This document shows, one piece after another, positions 1 to 6,234 of a stretch of 15,057 nt of DNA; the stretch's first letter is position 1; every line of letters begins with the position of its first letter. Made by a program: the position numbers and the translations under genes. Location: the NCBI GenBank assembly GCA_039666455.1, contig JAVSLW010000018.1, positions 1 through 15,057 of the forward strand, given 5' to 3'. The stretch comes from Methanobacterium sp. GTDB taxonomy: Archaea > Methanobacteriota > Methanobacteria > Methanobacteriales > Methanobacteriaceae. The notes under the pieces were generated by a model. The model was not told where the DNA came from, did no database searches, and saw nothing but the letters and a program-made list of their open reading frames with translations.

Positions 1-1
1 A

Positions 2-220
2 AACCCAACCCTGGGAACACCAGAAGGAACAGAAATAATGATGGGAGACTCAGAAAAAGTAGGAGCAAGCACAGTGTCAATATGGTACACCGGACCACCA
101 ATAGATCTTGACCTTTTCAGCGATATAAAAGTCACAGGAACATTCAAAAGAAACTCAGACTACAAATACGGCCTATCAGACTACGTAATAGTAACTGACA
201 AAGTAGAAGGAATTAAATAA
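2..220 (+). CDS. C-terminal fragment of an unidentified protein (start outside window)
   Basis: The frame is open from base 2 to a TAA at 218-220, giving about 72 residues with the N-terminus cut off by the window edge. An ATG pair at 38-43 is in frame, but the reading frame continues upstream of it, so it is probably internal. The segment is rich in beta-branched and charged residues (SIWYTGPP, DLFSDIKVTGTFKR, DYVIVTDKVEGIK). This alternation resembles the end of a small beta-barrel, possibly an OB fold, but I do not recognise the family. No membrane segment or signal is visible. It ends about 190 bp before the transposase remnant on the opposite strand. Confidence 0.6.
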   Translation, partial: NPTLGTPEGTEIMMGDSEKVGASTVSIWYTGPPIDLDLFSDIKVTGTFKRNSDYKYGLSDYVIVTDKVEGIK

Positions 221-259
221 AATTAAACAGGGAGTATGGTATAAAAACACTGGATAAAT

Positions 260-412
260 TAAAAATGGAAGGTTATTCAGCAAGTAATATAACTTTTTTG
301 CTTTTTCCTTCACAATATTTGCATGATGAGCTCTAGGATTGTCTATAATCATTGCTTTACACATTGCTTTACAACATATAATATCCAATTCTCTTCCAAA
401 GCTCACCACCAA
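260..412 (-). pseudogene. IS630-like transposase remnant
   Basis: The minus strand encodes about 50 residues including FGRELDIICCK, then CKAMIIDNPRAHHANIVKEK, then AKKLYYLLNNLPFL. IIDNxxxHH followed by a charged helix and a hydrophobic LPFL resembles the second-Asp region of IS630/Tc1-type DDE transposases (DN-x3-H, then helix, then FLPPYSPxLNP). The downstream PPYSPDLNP part and the catalytic Glu are missing, and no N-terminal helix-turn-helix is present, so only a fragment survives. Two short tandem duplications mark decay: the codons for KAM-C-KAM, and an ATTTAAAGAGAT repeat just upstream. No terminal inverted repeats were found. The assignment rests on a short motif. Confidence 0.5.
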
Positions 413-509
413 TCTCTTTAAATATCTCTTTAAATAACACGAAAATTTAATTCATTTTCTATCCAAATATACTTTTGAGATCACCTTATCATTTAACCTT
501 AAAATTGGA

Positions 510-527
510 TTTGTATATTAATACAAA
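510..527 (+). promoter_or_regulatory. Putative msrA promoter with inverted repeat
   Basis: TTTGTAT-ATTA-ATACAAA is a 7-bp inverted repeat around a TATA-like core in the otherwise featureless AT-rich stretch 413-584. It lies about 75 bp upstream of the msrA ATG, a plausible distance for an archaeal TATA box with a short 5' UTR. The symmetry could also be a repressor site. This is sequence pattern only. Confidence 0.35.
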
Positions 528-599
528 AATTACTTACAATAAGAAACTCAAACTTTTGATTAAAAATACAATTTTTATTTCCTTTAAGGATGTGATAAA

Positions 600-1094
600 A
601 TGACAGGTGAAAAAAATTTTAAAAAAGCTTTTTTTGGGGCAGGATGCTTCTAGGGAGTTGAAGAAGCATTTAGAACCACAAAAGGAGTGGTATCAACTGC
701 AGTAGGATACATGGGAGGTCATACAGAAAATCCTACCTATGAAGACGTTTGTTCTGGTAAAACCGGTCATGCTGAAACTGTTGAAGTCACCTATGACCCT
801 TCAGAAATTTCTTATGATGAACTGCTTAATATTTTCTGGAATATTCATGATCCAACAACTTTAAACCGTCAGGGGCCAGATATAGGAGAGCAATACAGAT
901 CTATTATTTTCTATTATAATGAAGAACAGGAAAAAGCTGCCAGGGCTTCAAAGGAAAAATTAAATAAATCAGGAATTTACAGACGAGACATTGTAACTGA
1001 AATAGTCCCTGCTCGAGAATTTAAGTTCTATGTGGCTGAAGATTATCACCAGCAGTACCTTAAAAAACGTGGGCAAAGCAGCTGTAGATTCTAA
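600..1094 (+). pseudogene. msrA: Peptide methionine sulfoxide reductase MsrA, interrupted by an in-frame TAG
   Basis: The ATG at 600 follows a good ribosome binding site (AAGGATGTGA, 585-594) and gives a frame of 164 codons, the normal MsrA length. The family hallmarks are present: AFFGAGCF around the catalytic Cys16, VEEAF, STAVGYMGG, YEDVCSGKTGHAE, GPDIGEQYRSIIF, a C-terminal AEDYHQQYL and a late cysteine in GQSSCRF. MsrA reduces methionine-S-sulfoxide in proteins using Cys16. Codon 18, Trp in the universal GCFWG motif (TGG), is TAG here (651-653). Everything after it is intact, with no other stop or frameshift. Reinitiation at GTG 687 would give a protein without the catalytic Cys. It is either a very recent pseudogene, a sequencing error, or a case of amber read-through. 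Confidence 0.85.
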
Positions 1095-1226
1095 GCAGCT
1101 TAGCAAATCACGATACAGGTCTTTAAAATCCTTAAAATTTTAATTTGAAAGGTCTTGAGAAACATAGTTTAAGAAGCTCAATTTCAAATAGAAAAGATTA
1201 TTAATTATATTAAATATAATATTAAT

Positions 1227-1266
1227 TACATCCCTGCTTTCAATGCCTCCACAACACAGGGATGTA
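1227..1266. other. Perfect 10-bp inverted repeat between msrA and cbiB
   Basis: TACATCCCTG at 1227-1236 pairs exactly with CAGGGATGTA at 1257-1266 across a 20-base loop. It lies in the 230-bp space between the convergent ends of msrA and cbiB, which is otherwise AT-rich and gene-free. It could be a bidirectional terminator structure or the edge of an old mobile element. There is no T-run directly after it on the plus strand. Confidence 0.45.
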
Positions 1267-1324
1267 CCCCTCCTTAATTTAGTAATACTAATTCTGGAAC
1301 ACTATATACATAACGCACTCCAGC

Positions 1325-2266
1325 TCAAAAAAATCTTAAAAACGTTATTACAGTAAAAAAATATATAATAAATGCAAATATCAAAAATAAAATTATTGTA
1401 ACTTTAGTAAGCTTTAAAGCATCCAGTATCTTATCTGATTTTAAAGGATTCAAACTATCCCCAATTTCATAATATCCTACTTTTTTAAGTTTTATTCCAA
1501 GAGCACCGGCTGCAGCTGCCATTGAATAGCCTGAATTTGGACTATCTGGTTTTTTAGCATCTCTAATCATTATTTTATAGGAATTTCGCCAGTCCATACC
1601 TAAAAATAGAGCAGCGATTACCACCATTAATCCCGTGATTCTTGCAGGCAAATAATTCAATATATCATCCAGCTTTGCAGGGAACCATCCTATTTTAATT
1701 GTTTCATGTTTTTTGTAGCCCACCATGGCATCAAGTGTATTTACAGCTCTGTAGGCTACTGCTCCTGGGACCCCAAAAATAAAAGCATAAAAGAGGGGTG
1801 CTGTTACAGAGTCTGTAATGTTTTCTGTTAATGTTTCCACAGTAGCTGAAACAATTTCCTCGCTTGAAAGGTTAGTGGTGTCCCTGCTTACAAGATAGGA
1901 CATGTTTTTTCTTGCAATATCAATACTGTGATCAACATCTTTTTTTATGTCATAAGCAGAACTGATAAGAACATTTATTGCAAATGTACTTGTCAAAATA
2001 ACTGATGAAACTAAAATATAAAGAATATTATTTATTACTGATAATGAGATTAAGACGTATGTTGCAAGTGTAAAAATAATTACCAAAACAAGTGTCAATA
2101 TTATTCCTGAGATTTTACTCCTGTAATTGATTAAATGCTGTTTTAGTATGTCTATTATTTTCCCCATCCACACTACAGGATGTATCTTAAAAGGGAGTTC
2201 GCCAAACAGGACATCTATGATTAAAGCAATCATTATGATGAGTAAAAAAGCTGGTTGAAAGTCCAT
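1325..2266 (-). CDS. cbiB: Adenosylcobinamide-phosphate synthase CbiB/CobD-type
   Basis: This is an integral membrane enzyme of late cobamide (B12) synthesis that condenses adenosylcobyric acid with an aminopropanol-type side chain. The 313 residues match the family length and carry its landmarks: N-terminal DVLFGELPFKIHPVVWMGK (about 18-36), SSEEIVSATVETLTENITDS in the middle, then RAVNTLDAMVGYK, GWFPAKLDDILNYLPARITG, RDAKKPDSPNSGYSMAAAAG and a C-terminal membrane helix. Several hydrophobic helices lie at residues 5-25, 55-110 and 280-313. The ATG at 2266 follows AAAGGGAT. It is transcribed divergently from the DUF2299-like gene and convergently with msrA. Methanogens need cobamides for their corrinoid methyltransferases. 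Confidence 0.93.
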   Translation of the reverse strand: MDFQPAFLLIIMIALIIDVLFGELPFKIHPVVWMGKIIDILKQHLINYRSKISGIILTLVLVIIFTLATYVLISLSVINNILYILVSSVILTSTFAINVLISSAYDIKKDVDHSIDIARKNMSYLVSRDTTNLSSEEIVSATVETLTENITDSVTAPLFYAFIFGVPGAVAYRAVNTLDAMVGYKKHETIKIGWFPAKLDDILNYLPARITGLMVVIAALFLGMDWRNSYKIMIRDAKKPDSPNSGYSMAAAAGALGIKLKKVGYYEIGDSLNPLKSDKILDALKLTKVTIILFLIFAFIIYFFTVITFLRFF

Positions 2267-2357
2267 GCTATCCCTTTAGTAAACTGATTCTCTATGATAA
2301 AAATAATTTAATTATTATCTCACTTAAAGTATAATATCTGGTAATCAACTATAAACA

Positions 2358-2371
2358 ACTAAATATATTAA
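2358..2371 (+). promoter_or_regulatory. Putative TATA box of the DUF2299-like gene
   Basis: ACTAAATATATTAA lies about 60 bp before the chosen ATG (2431) in the 164-bp divergent spacer between cbiB and this gene. It fits an archaeal TATA element. The opposite strand of the same spacer also has TATA-like runs that could serve cbiB. Confidence 0.35.
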
Positions 2372-2430
2372 ATGTTTTAAATCTAAAGTTAGAGTCAAAA
2401 TTTTCATTTAAAACTGAATGGGTGTTAAAA

Positions 2431-2919
2431 ATGTCAAAAATTGAAAATAAAGTTCAAAAATGGTTATCTGATGAGGGCCTTTTTAGACAGAAGGTCCCAG
2501 ATGAAAATGCTAATTTCCATTTCATAATAAACTATCCTGAAGGCCACATTTTAGATGTGATTCAGCCTAAAGGAAAAGAAGATATGGTTTTAATAGCATG
2601 TGCTACCAATGTAAGTCCTGAACATCAAACAGAGATTAGAAAATTAAAATTAGAAAAAAAAGAGAACTTCATATGGGAATTCAGATTTCTCTTAAACAGT
2701 CAATTTGTTGATTTCCAGCTGCAGCATCCAGAAAATATACTTCAAAGTTTTCTAATTACAGATGAAATTTTTGAGGATGGTCTAAGCAAAGACAGGTTGA
2801 TTTCAAGTGTAAAGAAGATCTTTCGCGCGAAACTTCAGGGAATATGGAAAATACAGATGGAATTTGGAGTATATGAAGAAGAAGCAAAAAGCATGGATCA
2901 GGATAACATGTATGTTTAA
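2431..2919 (+). CDS. DUF2299-like conserved archaeal protein
   Basis: A soluble protein of 162 residues with no membrane segments or signal peptide. It begins MSKIENKVQKWLSDEG and has an alternating beta-rich middle (NFHFIINYPEGHILDVIQP, MVLIACATNVSPEHQ, FIWEFRFLLN) and an amphipathic helical end. A short N-terminal helix followed by this strand order is what I recall of DUF2299, a small methanogen-enriched family without a known function. The assignment is from memory. I chose ATG 2431 over the in-frame GTG at 2422 because the GTG lies inside GGGTGT, which looks like the ribosome binding site with suitable spacing. It stands alone, followed by the hairpin region. Confidence 0.75.
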   Translation: MSKIENKVQKWLSDEGLFRQKVPDENANFHFIINYPEGHILDVIQPKGKEDMVLIACATNVSPEHQTEIRKLKLEKKENFIWEFRFLLNSQFVDFQLQHPENILQSFLITDEIFEDGLSKDRLISSVKKIFRAKLQGIWKIQMEFGVYEEEAKSMDQDNMYV

Positions 2920-3060
2920 GTCATATAATAACATTTAAGACCATATAAGCCATGTTTAATTTTAGAATTGTATTTAACTATTATTTTTTAAAGTTTTTCA
3001 CGGTATTTACAGCTCAAATGCTGTGGAATAAAGTGAGGTTGTACAGGGCAGTTATAAAAG

Positions 3061-3095
3061 TCAAGGGGTGCTCTGACATACTCCCACGACTAAAG
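3061..3095 (+). mobile_element. IS200/IS605-like terminal sequence (remnant)
   Basis: The run GGTGCTCTGACATACTCCCA followed by CGACTAAAG resembles the right-end / guide-RNA region that follows tnpB genes in many prokaryotes, where CCCACGAC-TAAAG-GTCGTGGG forms a hairpin. Here the right arm GTCGTGGG is absent: after TAAAG the sequence switches directly into the hairpin series starting at 3096. No tnpA or tnpB reading frame is visible nearby (2920-3060 holds nothing recognisable), so only the end survives. The similarity is from memory. Confidence 0.45.
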
Positions 3096-3433
3096 CCCTC
3101 GAACATGAAAATGTTTAGGGCCCTCAAAATTCGGAGTCAGCAAAAACATAGTTTTTGTGGCGTCAAAACTTTCAGTTTTAACAGCTTTCAAAAATCAGAG
3201 ATTTTTGATTGCCCGAAACTTCTACGAAGTTTCGCCGGCTTTCAAAAATGCTTTGTATTTTTGATGTTTGCAGAACAGAGTTCCGCAACCGCGAAAAATG
3301 AAAATTTTTCGCATGCCCCAAAAGATCGAAGATTTTTTGAGGGAATTTTGAGGCAGAGAAAACGAAAGTTTTCTCATGCATCAAACATGAAATGTTTGAT
3401 GAAATGTCTGAAAGCCAAACACAGAGTGTTTGG
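3096..3433. repeat. Hairpin array 1: about twelve short stem-loops with different stems
   Basis: At least twelve consecutive stem-loops can be drawn. Examples with arm and loop: 3188-3208 TCAAAAATC/AGA; 3214-3234 CGAAACTTC/TAC; 3291-3312 GCGAAAAAT/GAAA; 3356-3375 GAGAAAAC/GAAA; 3379-3401 CATCAAACAT/GAA; 3415-3433 CCAAACAC/AGA. Others are at 3096, 3141, 3165, 3242, 3270 and 3319, some with single G-T pairs. Stems are 6-10 bp, 5' arms are purine/A-rich, and loops are 3-4 bases, often AGA, GAA or GAAA. Spacers often carry GCC or GGC. Stem sequences are unrelated to each other, so the structure is kept rather than the sequence. Reading frames across this region are by-products of the palindromes and lack gene features. 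Confidence 0.75.
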
Positions 3434-3490
3434 ATTGGAGAATATTTGATTTTTGAAAGTGGTGGACTTATCTCAGATCGTATAGAGATA

Positions 3491-3505
3491 TATTTCAAGT
3501 GTAAA
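3491..3505 (-). repeat. Inverted copy of the TTTACACTTGAAAT element
   Basis: The minus strand reads TTTACACTTGAAATA, the same element found five times in direct orientation at 10903-11352. It sits between hairpin arrays 1 and 2, so the element flanks the C39 island on both sides in opposite orientation. Confidence 0.7.
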
Positions 3506-3565
3506 TAAATATTCAATGAACCTATCTTGAAACTTGAGACCTAAACAAAAAGCAAGGGTAGAGCT

Positions 3566-3753
3566 TTCAAAAACTTTGTTTTTGAATACCGTAGGAAATT
3601 ATATTTCTCCGGCCCCGAAAACAAGTTTTCGAAGGCCCGAAAAATCAGAGCTTCAGAGCTTTCGAAAATCGCAGATTTTCGATGTTCACAAACCTTCGGT
3701 TTTGTGGCCGCGAAATTTTTCAATTTTCACATGTCCACAAAATCATGGATTTT
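3566..3753. repeat. Hairpin array 2: further short stem-loops
   Basis: Same style as the array at 3096-3433. TTCAAAAAC/TTT at 3566-3586, CGAAAAC with a two-base gap at 3616-3631, TCGAAAATC/GCA at 3662-3682, CACAAACC/TTC with one bulged T at 3687-3706, and AAAATC/ATG at 3739-3753. GGCC-type spacers separate them (GGCCCCG, AAGGCCCG, GTGGCCGCG). Nothing in 3754-3900 is recognisable as a gene. Confidence 0.7.
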
Positions 3754-3913
3754 CGAGGGCTTTACCAGAAAAATATCCAAACTGGTGAAATATCTGGGAC
3801 AGCCTTGTATTTCATGAAAAAGTTTCATCTGGAATGAACAAATTTTAAACTAAACTTTTTAATGTGTAATTTAAACCATTTAAACATTTGTGTTGTGGGT
3901 GTTAAATTTTTAG

Positions 3914-3966
3914 GTTCTATTAGAACAATATTGTCCTGTTAGGACAAAATTGTTCTGTTAGAACAA
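3914..3966. promoter_or_regulatory. Three tandem palindromic operators at 19-bp spacing
   Basis: Three copies of one palindrome stand in a row: GTTC-TATTA-GAAC (3914-3926), TTGTCC-TGTTA-GGACAA (3931-3947) and TTGTTC-TGTTA-GAACAA (3950-3966). Centres are at 3920, 3939 and 3958, exactly 19 bp apart. Copy 2 differs from copy 3 by paired changes that keep the dyad symmetry, as expected for a dimeric regulator's binding site. They lie just upstream of TATA-like sequences and about 120-175 bp before the only full-length gene of the C39 island. Confidence 0.75.
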
Positions 3967-4000
3967 ATTTTACGTTTTTATACAGCTTTAAAACCACAAC

Positions 4001-4009
4001 CTTTATATG
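4001..4009 (+). promoter_or_regulatory. Candidate TATA box of the full-length C39 precursor gene
   Basis: CTTTATATG lies about 80 bp before the start codon at 4089 and downstream of the three operators. A second candidate, TTTTTATAC at 3975-3983, lies only 9 bp from the last operator and would put a bound regulator next to the TBP site. Which one is used cannot be read from sequence. Confidence 0.5.
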
Positions 4010-4014
4010 ACATG

Positions 4015-4080
4015 ATTTTACAGACCAAAAAATTGTAAGATAACAGGAAGTTATTTTACAGACAGAGAATTGTGAATATA
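4015..4080 (+). repeat. Imperfect 28-bp direct repeat in the 5' leader
   Basis: ATTTTACAGACCAAAAAATT continuing to GTAAGATA (4015-4042) is repeated as ATTTTACAGACAGAGAATTG continuing to TGAATATA (4053-4080). The offset is 38 bp, twice the 19-bp operator period. The second copy ends at the ribosome binding site AAGGA (4081-4085). Confidence 0.5.
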
Positions 4081-4088
4081 AAGGATGC

Positions 4089-5204
4089 ATGAATAGAATG
4101 AAGAAAATGATGGCAGTCTTGCTTGCGGTCCTTATTATAGGGACAACGCCAGCATTTGCTATACCACATGGTGAAACTGCCGATGCAATGGCAGTTAAAG
4201 GAAAAGGTACTGCTGAATTGGCAGTACAGATATTAGAAAATGGAAGCACCGGTACAGAATATAACAGTACCGTAAATACAGATTCAATAGAAAATAATGT
4301 TTCTGTGGCTTTAGAAAACGATTCAGATGCAGAAGTGCAGCTTTCGAATGATAGTTTAGAGAACAATGGCGTTTTTGTTTTAGAAAATGATACCACAGAA
4401 AACCTTACAATTCCACAAATAGATACAAGTGGAATTGTAATGCAGAGCAGTGATTTCAGTTGTGGACCGGCTGCACTTGCAACCGTCCTGAACAATCTTG
4501 GAGTCCATGCAACAGAGCAGGAACTGATAGTTCTTGCGGGCACAGATTCATCAGGGACAACAATGCACGGATTATCAGAAGCAGCGAAAGCAAAAGGTTT
4601 AAGTGCAACTGGTATGAAATTATCAGTTGATGATCTTAGACCCAACAACATTGTGCACATTATACTGGATGGCGAAGGCCATTACAGTGTAATCAGAGAA
4701 GTAAGTGAAAATAGTGTTTATCTTGCTGACCCAAGCCTTGGAAACATTGAAATGACCAGAGAAAAGTTTGCTGAAGTTTACACCGGCAATGCTCTGGTTA
4801 TAACTGATCCCAACATGCAAGTTAATCAAACAGCAGAACAGGCTAATAACAGTACAGAAAATTTAACAGATACAGGTAGTATACAACCAGAAAATTTAAC
4901 AGCTGAAGAAATGGAGAGTATTAAAGGACAGCAATTATCAGCCAGTGTACCAGCACCAGCCAGCATGCAACTGTCAGTAGAAGAGATGCAGAGTATCAGA
5001 GGAAAAGTTATTTGGAAAGTCATTGCAAAAGCTGCTGCAATAGGGGCAGTGGTTAGATTGGTGGAATATGTAGTAACCACCCCTAGGGACCAATTGAGCT
5101 GGGAAGGAGCTGGTAGAGCGGCGCTTTGGGGTGCAATAGAAGGTGCTGGTGTAATTATTGGAGCTCGTAAACTCCCAAGAAAGCCATCAAGGAGAAGAAG
5201 GTAA
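4089..5204 (+). CDS. Secreted peptidase C39 fused to its own leader motifs and cationic core peptide
   Basis: 371 residues in clear modules. Residues 1-24 are a Sec signal peptide (MKKMMAVLLAVLIIG, cut after AFA). Residues 25-115 are an Asn/Thr/Ser-rich spacer with several N-glycosylation sequons. Residues 117-240 are a peptidase C39 domain with Gln119, Cys125 (DFSCGPAALATVL), His198 (GEGHYSV) and Asp214 (ADPSLG). A second sequon-rich linker leads to two bacteriocin-type leader motifs, LTAEEMESIKG (270-280) and LSVEEMQSIRG (295-305). The core, 306-371, is hydrophobic and Gly/Ala-rich (AKAAAIGAVV, EGAGRAALWGAIEGAG) and ends RKPSRRRR. In bacteria C39 domains sit on ABC exporters and cut after the leader's Gly; here the protease precedes the substrate in one exported chain, so cis or trans self-processing outside the cell is inferred. 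It is the only copy with a promoter, ribosome binding site (AAGGA) and signal peptide. ATG 4098 is an alternative start. Confidence 0.85.
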   Translation: MNRMKKMMAVLLAVLIIGTTPAFAIPHGETADAMAVKGKGTAELAVQILENGSTGTEYNSTVNTDSIENNVSVALENDSDAEVQLSNDSLENNGVFVLENDTTENLTIPQIDTSGIVMQSSDFSCGPAALATVLNNLGVHATEQELIVLAGTDSSGTTMHGLSEAAKAKGLSATGMKLSVDDLRPNNIVHIILDGEGHYSVIREVSENSVYLADPSLGNIEMTREKFAEVYTGNALVITDPNMQVNQTAEQANNSTENLTDTGSIQPENLTAEEMESIKGQQLSASVPAPASMQLSVEEMQSIRGKVIWKVIAKAAAIGAVVRLVEYVVTTPRDQLSWEGAGRAALWGAIEGAGVIIGARKLPRKPSRRRR

Positions 5205-5217
5205 AAATAGATAGTAT

Positions 5218-5235
5218 CTGCAGGGTTATCCTGCA
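5218..5235 (+). other. CTGCAGG hairpin after the first core gene
   Basis: TGCAGG (5219-5224) and CCTGCA (5230-5235) pair around GTTAT, 13 bases after the stop codon and before the small membrane protein gene. The preceding bases AGTATCTGCAG recur at 5745 and 6101, the latter again as a hairpin. A processing signal, attenuator or recombination scar is possible. Confidence 0.5.
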
Positions 5236-5273
5236 AATACACTTTTTTACATGGAGTTGGAGGCGGATATTAA

Positions 5274-5615
5274 ATGATAGAATTTATTATCATGAGGGGT
5301 TTTCTGTTTAGTATGGTGTTTTTAATGTTTACAGTTCTTATATATTATGGATGTAAGCTGCCCCTAAAAGAGTCTATTATAAGTGGGTTATTTATAGGGA
5401 TTTTCTTTATGATTTCGGGAATTGCTTTTGAATATTATCAATTAATTACTGCAGGTATTATAACAGGAATTACAGTATCTTTATTGGTAATTGTTTATAG
5501 ATACTATATATACAAGGCCTCCTTAAAGGATTCTATCATGTGGGGATTAATTGTGGGAATTATCGCTGCAATTGCATTTCCAATACTTAGATACTTGATT
5601 TTTTATTTGATTTGA
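5274..5615 (+). CDS. Small four-helix membrane protein, candidate immunity/partner of the first core
   Basis: 113 residues, almost entirely membrane: helices near 5-25, 31-50, 53-73 and 88-112. It contains an internal repeat: LPLKESIISGLFIGIFF in the first half matches ASLKDSIMWGLIVGIIA in the second, so it probably arose by duplication of a two-helix unit. The start ATG follows GGAGGCGGAT. It is 69 bp downstream of the C39 precursor, likely cotranscribed. A paralogue at 6235-6516 follows a related core. Small multi-helix proteins directly behind a bacteriocin gene are typically immunity proteins; here that role is inferred from position and pairing only. Confidence 0.7.
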   Translation: MIEFIIMRGFLFSMVFLMFTVLIYYGCKLPLKESIISGLFIGIFFMISGIAFEYYQLITAGIITGITVSLLVIVYRYYIYKASLKDSIMWGLIVGIIAAIAFPILRYLIFYLI

Positions 5616-5634
5616 TAGCATAAATGAACGAAAA

Positions 5635-6027
5635 ATGTTCCAAACCACAGGCATGATAGGCCGGCTATTAAAAGATATAAGGAATTGGATAGAATACGTA
5701 AGCGGCTTGAGAGAGGGCCCGATTGAGAGGGTTCGAGAGGGAAGTATCTGCAGAGGTAATAGTAGCAGCAGTGAAAGTAGCAATAGTAAAGGCAGTAAAA
5801 TCATTATCATTAAGACAATAGGAACAATGAGTTTTGGAGCGTTACGACAACATATAGCTAGATATATACCGGAGTGGCTGAAGAGACATTGGAGATGGGC
5901 TGCAGGAGCGGCAGTCCATGCAGCAGTAGGTATTATGGAGTATAGGAACAATACTCCCGCTCACAAAAGGACCTATGAAGGGTATGCTTGGGCAGCGATT
6001 TCGGGTGCGTTGTTGAGGCTTATATAA
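5635..6027 (+). pseudogene. Orphan core module related to the first core, no leader or protease
   Basis: 130 residues whose last 45 align with the core at 4089-5204 with the same spacing: EY-x3-TP-x6-EG-x6-GA, seen as MEYRNNTPAHKRTYEGYAWA here and VEYVVTTPRDQLSWEGAGRA there. Upstream there is a cationic amphipathic stretch (IPEWLKRHWRWAAGAAVHAA), a Ser/Asn-rich segment (SSSSESSNSKGS) and an unrelated start. No C39 domain and no LTxEEMxxIKG motif is present, and no ribosome binding site precedes the ATG. The bases AGTATCTGCAG at 5745, otherwise found after core genes, suggest that the first part is a fused remnant. It could be a small expressed protein, but I read it as a stored or decayed cargo. 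It is followed by a paralogue of the 5274 membrane protein. Confidence 0.55.
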
Positions 6028-6102
6028 ATAGGGAGAATTAAAGGTGCGTTGTGGAATATTATGCTTAGGAGAAAGTAAGATTTAAGAAGAAAATAGAAGT
6101 AT

Positions 6103-6120
6103 CTGCAGGATAGCCTGCAG
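6103..6120 (+). other. CTGCAGG hairpin before the second membrane protein gene
   Basis: CTGCAGG-ATAG-CCTGCAG, a perfect 7-bp stem, preceded by GAAGTAT as at 5745. It occupies the same position, between core and membrane protein, as the hairpin at 5218. Confidence 0.55.
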
Positions 6121-6137
6121 CCGTCGAAAAAGGGTTC

Positions 6138-6210
6138 GTAAAATCGAAGATTTTACAGAACTGTCGGAAATCATGGATTTTCAGGCTTTGAAAACCTTTG
6201 GTTTTCAAAG
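6138..6210. repeat. Hairpin array 3, inserted before the 6235 gene
   Basis: GTAAAATC/GAA/GATTTTAC (6138-6156), GAAATC/ATG/GATTTC-like with one extra T (6167-6182) and CTTTGAAAACC/TTT/GGTTTTCAAAG (6186-6210, 11 bp perfect). Same design as the arrays at 3096 and 3566. Comparison with the leader of the 5274 gene, where the CTGCAGG hairpin is followed almost directly by ATACA-T-run-GGAGG, shows that these about 90 bp are extra sequence. The element therefore appears to be insertable. Confidence 0.65.
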
Positions 6211-6234
6211 ATACATTTTTTTGGAGGATATTGA

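Noticed and set aside
600..1094. Pyrrolysine or selenocysteine at the msrA TAG
   Set aside because: Pyrrolysine systems are not expected in this lineage, Trp is the normal residue at that place, and TAG serves as a stop for other genes in the window; selenocysteine uses TGA. Kept only as a read-level question.
2952..3449. Open frames on both strands across 2952-3516 and 3534-3788 as genes
   Set aside because: They run through the hairpin series; their peptides are low-complexity products of palindromes (repeated Phe/Lys/Ser), lack ribosome binding sites and show no domain.
4212..4233. GTACTGC...GCAGTAC inverted repeat within the spacer of the full-length gene
   Set aside because: A 7-bp stem inside coding sequence of an Ala/Gln-rich stretch; likely codon repetition without further support.
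3920..4660. Long antisense open frames opposite the C39 copies (for example 3920-4660, 4826-5242, 9490-10101 on the minus strand)
   Set aside because: They mirror the repeated C39 coding sequence, have no ribosome binding sites and no recognisable domains.
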